Source of the DNA: [Bacillus] enclensis
Lineage (GTDB): Bacteria > Bacillota > Bacilli > Bacillales > Bacillaceae_B
Reading direction: 5' to 3'
Assembly: GCF_001456935.1 (NCBI RefSeq)
Contig: NZ_KQ758486.1
Coordinates: 124,001-188,000, forward strand
Length of the DNA: 64,000 nt
The position numbers and the translations under genes were made by a program. This document shows positions 59,385 to 64,000 of this stretch, one piece after another. Position 1 is the stretch's first letter, and the number at the start of each line of letters is the position of its first letter. Below the pieces are notes generated by a model. It made no database searches, was not told the origin of the DNA, and was given only the letters and a program-made list of their open reading frames with translations.

Positions 59385-60125
59385 ATGTTACGTTCCAAAA
59401 GCTGGATTGACCTTCATTTCAATGACATGCCCCAATGGGAGCAGTCAGCCTATACCCAATTTGCACAAATGATGCATGGTGAAGAGCATCCATATCCCTG
59501 CGTGCCTGGTATACAGGGATTTCAGAAAGATATGCTCCGCTTTGGATTTGCCGATGACCCAAGGACGGATCGATCAATTGAACAGCTCGCTTCCCTGCTG
59601 AAAGAGTACGGAGAAATCTCCCGGGATACAGGGAATTATGCTTCACTGGTCGTCTTCTTTCAATCAGAAGAGCTGGAATCTGCAGACATCGATGATTATC
59701 AGGACCTGTTCTGGTCCGTATTGAATAAACTTCATGAACACGATGAAACCCCTTGGCCGGAAGGAATCGCGGAAGACCCCCATCATCACAGCTGGGAGTT
59801 TTGTTTCGGCGGGGAGCCTTACTTCGCTTTCTGTGCCACCCCTGCCCATATTAGCCGGAAAAGCCGGCATTTTCCCTGTTTCATGATCGCCTTTCAGCCG
59901 CGCTGGGTATTTGACGAGATCAACTCATCCACCGCATTCGGGCAAAAACTGAAAAAAGTCATCCGGAAGCGCCTAGTGGAATACGATGGAATCGATGCTC
60001 ATCCGAGTCTGAAATGGTACGGCCAGGAGGATAACCACGAGTGGCAGCAGTATTTCCTCAGGGATGACGATTCGTCACTGTCCAAGTGTCCGTTTATGAA
60101 TAGCCAGAAGAAGATTAAGAGTTGA
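59385..60125 (+). CDS. YqcI/YcgG family protein
   Basis: A 246-residue soluble protein with the family blocks YPCVPGIQGFQKDMLRFGFADDP, SWEFCFGGEPYFAFCATPAH and FPCFMIAFQPRWVFDEI. YqcI/YcgG relatives include heme-dependent N-hydroxylases in guanidine natural-product pathways, so a heme enzyme is possible; no natural-product genes are seen here. The ATG follows a TAGGAGG site. Confidence 0.88.
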   Translation: MLRSKSWIDLHFNDMPQWEQSAYTQFAQMMHGEEHPYPCVPGIQGFQKDMLRFGFADDPRTDRSIEQLASLLKEYGEISRDTGNYASLVVFFQSEELESADIDDYQDLFWSVLNKLHEHDETPWPEGIAEDPHHHSWEFCFGGEPYFAFCATPAHISRKSRHFPCFMIAFQPRWVFDEINSSTAFGQKLKKVIRKRLVEYDGIDAHPSLKWYGQEDNHEWQQYFLRDDDSSLSKCPFMNSQKKIKS

Positions 60126-60237
60126 GGCGCGGTCGTGGTGCTTTGGCTCTTTTTTAGTGCTTGGTTTTTTTGGGGGGTTGTACAGGGCCGGGTATTTGGG
60201 TGGCGATGAGGAAGCGGATTTGTCGAATAATCTTTAG

Positions 60238-60460
60238 TTCGCCCATATATTGTGAATTTCGCCCATAAAATCACAATTTCGCCCATATATCACGGATTTC
60301 GCTCATAAAACAGGAGTTCCGCTATCTCAGGCAAGATCTCTCATAAAACAGAGATCCCACATAATCCAGGCAGGATACACCTCTCATAAAACAGAGATCT
60401 CACATAATCCAGGCCGGATACCTCTCATATAACAGAAATTCCGGACATAATCCAGCCTGG
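60238..60460. repeat. Intergenic array with 20-bp period, TTCGCCCATA core, grading into 41-43-bp repeats
   Basis: TTCGC(C/T)CATA starts at 60238, 60258, 60278 and 60298, with a looser copy near 60317. It passes into three tandem units starting CTCTCATA at 60338, 60381 and 60422, each again with two CATAA(A/T)-type cores. No gene lies in 60126-60551. Confidence 0.75.
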
Positions 60461-60551
60461 GGCTCACCCTCATGCTGCAATCTTACATCACCGGAATGTT
60501 TTCCAGCTAGAAAGGAAAAAGTAAAAGAGGTATATAGAAGGAGGCCAGAGG

Positions 60552-61496
60552 ATGCGTAAGATTCAACCGAACTGCTGGAGCGAACATGATGAACTGAAGA
60601 CAGTCGTGGTCTGTTCCCCGACTATAATAGACGTGCCCGACCAGCGCACCGCCGATTATGTCGGCTGGGAAAAGCCCGTTCACCATGAAAAGGCGCAGGA
60701 AAACCATGAGAATATGATAAAAGCGATGGAAGATGAGGGTATTCAGGTCATCGACTACTCCCATTACTTAAAAGGCGTGAATGCCGAACTGAATCCACAT
60801 CTGCTGAACAGGGTGTTTGTGCGGGACCTTGCCTGTGTCTACGGTAACACGGTGATCCCGGGGGATGCCGGCGCGACGATGCGGGCACCGGAATATATAC
60901 ATGCGCACGGACTTTTTAAGGAATGGTTTGATGAAGAGATTTTCAACATAAAAGCCAATAACGAGATGAAAGCACTCGAAAACGGGGACGTATTCGTCCT
61001 TGATAAAAATGCAGTATTCATCAACACCGGTCTCAGGACAAGCATTGAAAGCCTTGAAGCCATCCAAAAGAGAATCTTTGCGGCAGGATTTTCAGAGATC
61101 GGCCTCATCGATCTGCCCCGGACAGGGGAGACGATGCATCTGGACATGAACTGCAATGTCGCAGGCCGTGACCTCATTGTGGCGAAAAGCTATATGCGAT
61201 TATTCCCTGTGCAAGTCGTCACTGAAAAAGACTCCTCCTACACCATGACAGGCGACTTCCTTCAACGTCACGGGTTTGAAGTTCTGTGGACGGACAAAGT
61301 GAAGCATACAGTCGCGGATATCAATTTCCTGAACCTGAATCCGGAAACGCTTCTGGTCAGTACCAAAATCAACAAGAGCATCCTTCATGACCATCCTAAA
61401 TTGAAGAATAAAAAGCTCATCGAGATCGATGTGAATGAACTGGAAAAAGGCGGAGGCGGCATCCGCTGCATGACGCTGCCGCTTGAACGCAGGTGA
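60552..61496 (+). CDS. Amidinotransferase/arginine deiminase superfamily hydrolase (DDAH-like)
   Basis: A 314-residue guanidino-modifying enzyme of the pentein fold. Markers: NRVFVRDLACVYG (Asp of the substrate site), GETMHLDMNCNV (catalytic His) and GGGGIRCMTLPL near the end (nucleophile Cys306). It resembles dimethylarginine dimethylaminohydrolase or YkgA-type proteins and likely releases citrulline or transfers an amidino group. The ATG has AGGAGG upstream. Confidence 0.9.
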   Translation: MRKIQPNCWSEHDELKTVVVCSPTIIDVPDQRTADYVGWEKPVHHEKAQENHENMIKAMEDEGIQVIDYSHYLKGVNAELNPHLLNRVFVRDLACVYGNTVIPGDAGATMRAPEYIHAHGLFKEWFDEEIFNIKANNEMKALENGDVFVLDKNAVFINTGLRTSIESLEAIQKRIFAAGFSEIGLIDLPRTGETMHLDMNCNVAGRDLIVAKSYMRLFPVQVVTEKDSSYTMTGDFLQRHGFEVLWTDKVKHTVADINFLNLNPETLLVSTKINKSILHDHPKLKNKKLIEIDVNELEKGGGGIRCMTLPLERR

Positions 61497-61508
61497 ACAG
61501 CCTGAATC

Positions 61509-61547
61509 ACCTGCTGAAAAACGGACCTTATTCAGCAGGTTAATTTC
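61509..61547 (+). terminator. Hairpin after the amidinotransferase gene
   Basis: ACCTGCTGAA pairs with TTCAGCAGGT; a third copy of CAGCAGGT follows at 61558. The T run is weak, so termination is probable but not sure. Confidence 0.5.
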
Positions 61548-61621
61548 AACTGAAGTTCAGCAGGTGAAAATATGGGAAGAATTCACCAGCTGAACCACAC
61601 TGACGTCAATAGCCGTCTAAC

Positions 61622-61660
61622 AAAATAATGGACCTCCCCGATAAAAGGGCAGGTCCATTT
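61622..61660 (-). terminator. Probable terminator of hxlR
   Basis: On the minus strand AATGGACCTGCCC pairs with GGGGAGGTCCATT (a bulge), followed by ATTTTG. Confidence 0.6.
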
Positions 61661-61663
61661 CCA

Positions 61664-62035
61664 TCACTTTTCCATAAAATCATACGAAGTCCAGCACCGG
61701 TTCATCGCGATGCCTTTCTGTTCGGCATATTCGTCTCCCCATTTGCACATTTCAAATAAGGTCGACTGCAGTTTTTTTCCCATTTCGGTCGTGGAATACT
61801 CAACCCGGGGCGGAACCTCCTGATAGACCCTTCTTGCTACAAGTCCGTGTTCCTCCAGTTCCCTGAGCTGCTGGGTCAGCATTTTCTGGGTGATGTTCGG
61901 TAATGATCGCTTCAGCTCATTAAACCTTTTCACCCCTTCATTCAGATTCCAGAGGATCAGCACTTTCCATTTTCCGCCGATGACATCGATCACGAGGTCG
62001 ATGGCGCATTGATATTCGGGGTTGAGTTCCTTCAT
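61664..62035 (-). CDS. HxlR family regulator
   Basis: A 123-residue winged-helix protein: YQCAIDLVIDVIGGKWKVLILWNLNEGVKRFNELKRSLPNITQKMLTQQLRELEEHGLV. Cys10 sits where the redox-sensing Cys of YodB-type regulators is found. It is divergent from an oxidoreductase gene, its likely target, and could sense quinones or electrophiles; this is inference. Confidence 0.93.
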   Translation of the reverse strand: MKELNPEYQCAIDLVIDVIGGKWKVLILWNLNEGVKRFNELKRSLPNITQKMLTQQLRELEEHGLVARRVYQEVPPRVEYSTTEMGKKLQSTLFEMCKWGDEYAEQKGIAMNRCWTSYDFMEK

Positions 62036-62079
62036 AGTATGACAGCGCTCCTCTCTAATGAACTATCATCATCCTAAGG

Positions 62080-62145
62080 TACCCAAACGGTAACTAGGAT
62101 ACAAAATAGTGCCTACTTGTCATTCGATTCAACAGTATATATTAT
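62080..62145 (+). promoter_or_regulatory. Promoter region between hxlR and the oxidoreductase
   Basis: TTGTCA (62117-62122), 17 nt, TATTAT (62140-62145). Just upstream an imperfect inverted repeat, GGTAACTA and TAGTGCC around about 10 nt (62088-62114), is a candidate HxlR operator. Confidence 0.6.
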
Positions 62146-62190
62146 ATACCACATGAGAAATAAATAAAGATTTGTCAGGAGTGAAGATAA

Positions 62191-63171
62191 ATGAAAGCAT
62201 TGCTTCTTAAAGATAAAGGGTTATGGAAAGACATGAAACTGGAGGAAACGGAAAAACCGGCGCCGGGTAATGGTGAGTTATTAGTCGAGGTGCATGCAGT
62301 CGGCTTGAATCCGGTCGATTATAAGACGGCCACAAATGGAATGCCAAACTGGACATACCCTCATATTCTGGGTCTTGATGTTGCCGGGGTAGTCGCAGAA
62401 GTCGGAGATGGTGTAACCGGTTGGAAAAGAGGCGACCGTATCGTCTATCATGGAGATTTTTCGAAAAAAGGCGGGTATGCAGAATTTGCTTTGATCACCG
62501 CCCATACAGCATCAAAATTGCCTGACAGCATTTCTTTTGAAGAGGCAGCTGCACTTCCTACAGCCGGATATACAGCGTATCAGGCACTTCACCGCAAATT
62601 GCCATTGGATCAAATCGACACCATCCTCATCCACGGCGGTGCCGGGGGAGTAGGCGGATTCGGCGTCCAGCTTGCAAAGCTTGCAGGGAAAACCGTCATC
62701 TCAACGGCTTCTTCACATAATCATGAGTATGTGAAATCGCTCGGTGCCGACTATGTCATCGATTATCGTGAAGAAAACGTGAAAGAGAGAGTAATGGGAA
62801 TCACGGATGGACGCGGAGTGGACGCAGTCATCGACGCGGTAAGCAGACAAAGTGCAACGGATGCACTCGATATGCTCGCCTATATGGGGCATATCGTTTA
62901 CATCGCAGGCGCACCTGACTTTACTGTGATAAAACCATTCACCAAAGTGGTATCCTACCACGAAATCGCGCTGGCGGCTGCCCATCAATCAGACGATGTC
63001 CAGGCTCAAAAGGACTTTGCGGTCATCGGCGATCACATGCTTTCCCTTCTTGCAAAAGGAAAACTGGACGCCATGCTGAAAGAAGTCATCTCACTGGAGG
63101 AAGTTCCCGATGCGCTCAACCGTTTGTCCGAACGCCATGTAAAAGGGAAGATCGTAGCGAAGCTGAAATAA
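62191..63171 (+). CDS. NADPH quinone-oxidoreductase-like alcohol dehydrogenase (MDR, zinc-free)
   Basis: A 326-residue medium-chain reductase: GroES-like N-domain (GLNPVDYKTATNG, ILGLDVAGVVAEVG) and Rossmann domain (ILIHGGAGGVGGFGVQLAKLAG). Catalytic zinc ligands are absent, as in quinone oxidoreductases. GAGTGAAGAT precedes the ATG. It likely detoxifies quinones or reactive carbonyls under control of the divergent HxlR. Confidence 0.93.
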   Translation: MKALLLKDKGLWKDMKLEETEKPAPGNGELLVEVHAVGLNPVDYKTATNGMPNWTYPHILGLDVAGVVAEVGDGVTGWKRGDRIVYHGDFSKKGGYAEFALITAHTASKLPDSISFEEAAALPTAGYTAYQALHRKLPLDQIDTILIHGGAGGVGGFGVQLAKLAGKTVISTASSHNHEYVKSLGADYVIDYREENVKERVMGITDGRGVDAVIDAVSRQSATDALDMLAYMGHIVYIAGAPDFTVIKPFTKVVSYHEIALAAAHQSDDVQAQKDFAVIGDHMLSLLAKGKLDAMLKEVISLEEVPDALNRLSERHVKGKIVAKLK

Positions 63172-63179
63172 ATTGATTG

Positions 63180-63218
63180 AAAAAAGGTGCTTATCCATAA
63201 AGGACGGGCACCTTTTGC
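63180..63218. terminator. Bidirectional terminator
   Basis: AAAAGGTGC pairs with GCACCTTTT with A and T runs on both sides; it serves the oxidoreductase and the convergent dehydrogenase gene. Confidence 0.85.
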
Positions 63219-63222
63219 ATTT

Positions 63223-64000
63223 TTATTGCTTTATTAAAAAATAGAGCTTGGATAAGTCAGCATCTGCAAGGATTTTCGGCACCGGATAAAACGGATTCGC
63301 TTCCATCAGGGCCCGCTTGACCATCAGCGGGATATCGGTTTCGGATATGCCGTCCACCTTGTCAGGGATTTTCATATCTGTATTGAGCTTCTTGATTGCA
63401 GCAATAAAGGCAGCAGCTTTTTCGGAGGCCGGATCCGTTGGCGACCCGATCCCCGCTGCATCGGCCAATTCCGCAAGCGGCTGATGGACCGACTCTCCGT
63501 AGTACTCGAGTACATAAGGGAGGATGACGGCATTCGCGAGCCCGTGCGGAACCGAATAGAATCCGCCGAGGGTATGGGCGATTGCATGGACGTACCCCAC
63601 ATATGCGCGTGTGAACGCAACTCCGGCAAGATACGATGCTTTTTGCATATTGGTACGGGCTGTGATGTTTTCCCCGTTGGAATAGGCTTCGTAAAGATTG
63701 CTGAAAATCAGGTTTACTGCCTGTTTGCTGCACTCCATCGTCTCACGCGTCCTGCTCCTGCCGATATAGGCCTCGACCGCATGCGTCAATGCATCCATTC
63801 CGGTCGTCGATGTGATGTGAGGCGGAAGTTTTACCGTAAGCAGGGGATCGAGGACCGCTATCTGCGGAATCAGCGACAAGTCGTTGATTGCATATTTTTC
63901 ATGGGTCTCCGGGTTTGAAATCACTGCTGCGATTGTCGCCTCGCTTCCCGTTCCGGCAGTCGTCGGGACGGCGGCGAGGAGGGGGAGCTTCCTTCTCACT
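63223..64000 (-). CDS. Iron-containing alcohol dehydrogenase, partial
   Basis: The C-terminal 258 residues of a group III dehydrogenase; the N-terminal Rossmann part lies beyond the window edge and the frame is open to base 64000. Visible: LAAVPTTAGTGSEAT, TTGMDALTHAVEAYIG (metal His), and HAIAHTLGGFYSVPHGLANAVILP (two more metal His). It reduces aldehydes or oxidises alcohols with NAD(P). The GTG at 63999 is an internal Val codon, not a start. Confidence 0.92.
   Translation of the reverse strand, partial: VRRKLPLLAAVPTTAGTGSEATIAAVISNPETHEKYAINDLSLIPQIAVLDPLLTVKLPPHITSTTGMDALTHAVEAYIGRSRTRETMECSKQAVNLIFSNLYEAYSNGENITARTNMQKASYLAGVAFTRAYVGYVHAIAHTLGGFYSVPHGLANAVILPYVLEYYGESVHQPLAELADAAGIGSPTDPASEKAAAFIAAIKKLNTDMKIPDKVDGISETDIPLMVKRALMEANPFYPVPKILADADLSKLYFLIKQ

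Noticed and set aside
60238-60460. Degenerate CRISPR array
   Set aside because: Repeat unit is only 20 bp with no 25-40-nt spacers, and no cas gene or leader is near.

Overview
The window is a chromosomal segment from a Gram-positive, endospore-forming member of the Bacillaceae. The evidence is a complete cggR-gapA-pgk-tpiA-gpmI-eno glycolytic block with a CggR operator, a clpP with a CtsR box, a menaquinol oxidase operon (qoxABCD), sigL/rpoN, a CotF-type spore coat protein, a YIEGIA-family pair and a secG-est-rnr-smpB-ssrA string. Gene order resembles Bacillus. Rossellomorea-like bacilli are a plausible home, but I cannot fix the genus without a search.

Layout. 1-7.9 kb: a polysaccharide-type glycosyltransferase, a giant membrane-anchored glycosidase-like protein, a lone receiver and a hybrid histidine kinase, overlapping or abutting as one operon. 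7.9-9.5 kb: a decayed HAD phosphatase and a secreted DUF6454 protein. 9.7-10.4 kb: clpP. 10.6-16.2 kb: an AT-rich island directly behind tRNA-Arg(CCG), with a broken tyrosine integrase, a seven-repeat zinc-finger/nuclease protein, a broken serine resolvase and a standalone OLD-type nuclease. 16.6-26.1 kb: rpoN, glutaredoxin and the glycolytic operon. 26.7-32.1 kb: secG, carboxylesterase, RNase R, SmpB and tmRNA; the tmRNA gene is split by a 276-nt group I intron in its T-loop, and a LAGLIDADG endonuclease gene lies just outside it on the other strand. 32.8-37.4 kb: a GntR regulator and BrnQ transporter sharing an operator motif, the YIEGIA pair and a heme A synthase-like protein. 37.7-44.1 kb: a zinc/cadmium sensor and efflux ATPase, then a Fur-boxed iron(III) ABC transporter. 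44.5-49.3 kb: aspartase, a BCCT transporter and two poorly known proteins. 50-53.9 kb: qoxABCD. 54-64 kb: a phosphodiester glycosidase-like protein, a TetR-MFS pair, CotF, LysE-type exporter, YqcI/YcgG protein, amidinotransferase, a divergent HxlR/oxidoreductase pair and a partial iron alcohol dehydrogenase.

Non-coding structure is unusually rich. Six copies of a ~130-bp palindromic element lie in intergenic gaps, and compensatory changes between copies support the fold. Three gaps hold degenerate arrays with a strict 20-bp period but three different core sequences. Four palindromes spaced 53-55 bp apart precede the esterase gene. I regard the split tmRNA with its detached homing endonuclease, the period-20 arrays and the zinc-repeat nuclease as the most interesting items.
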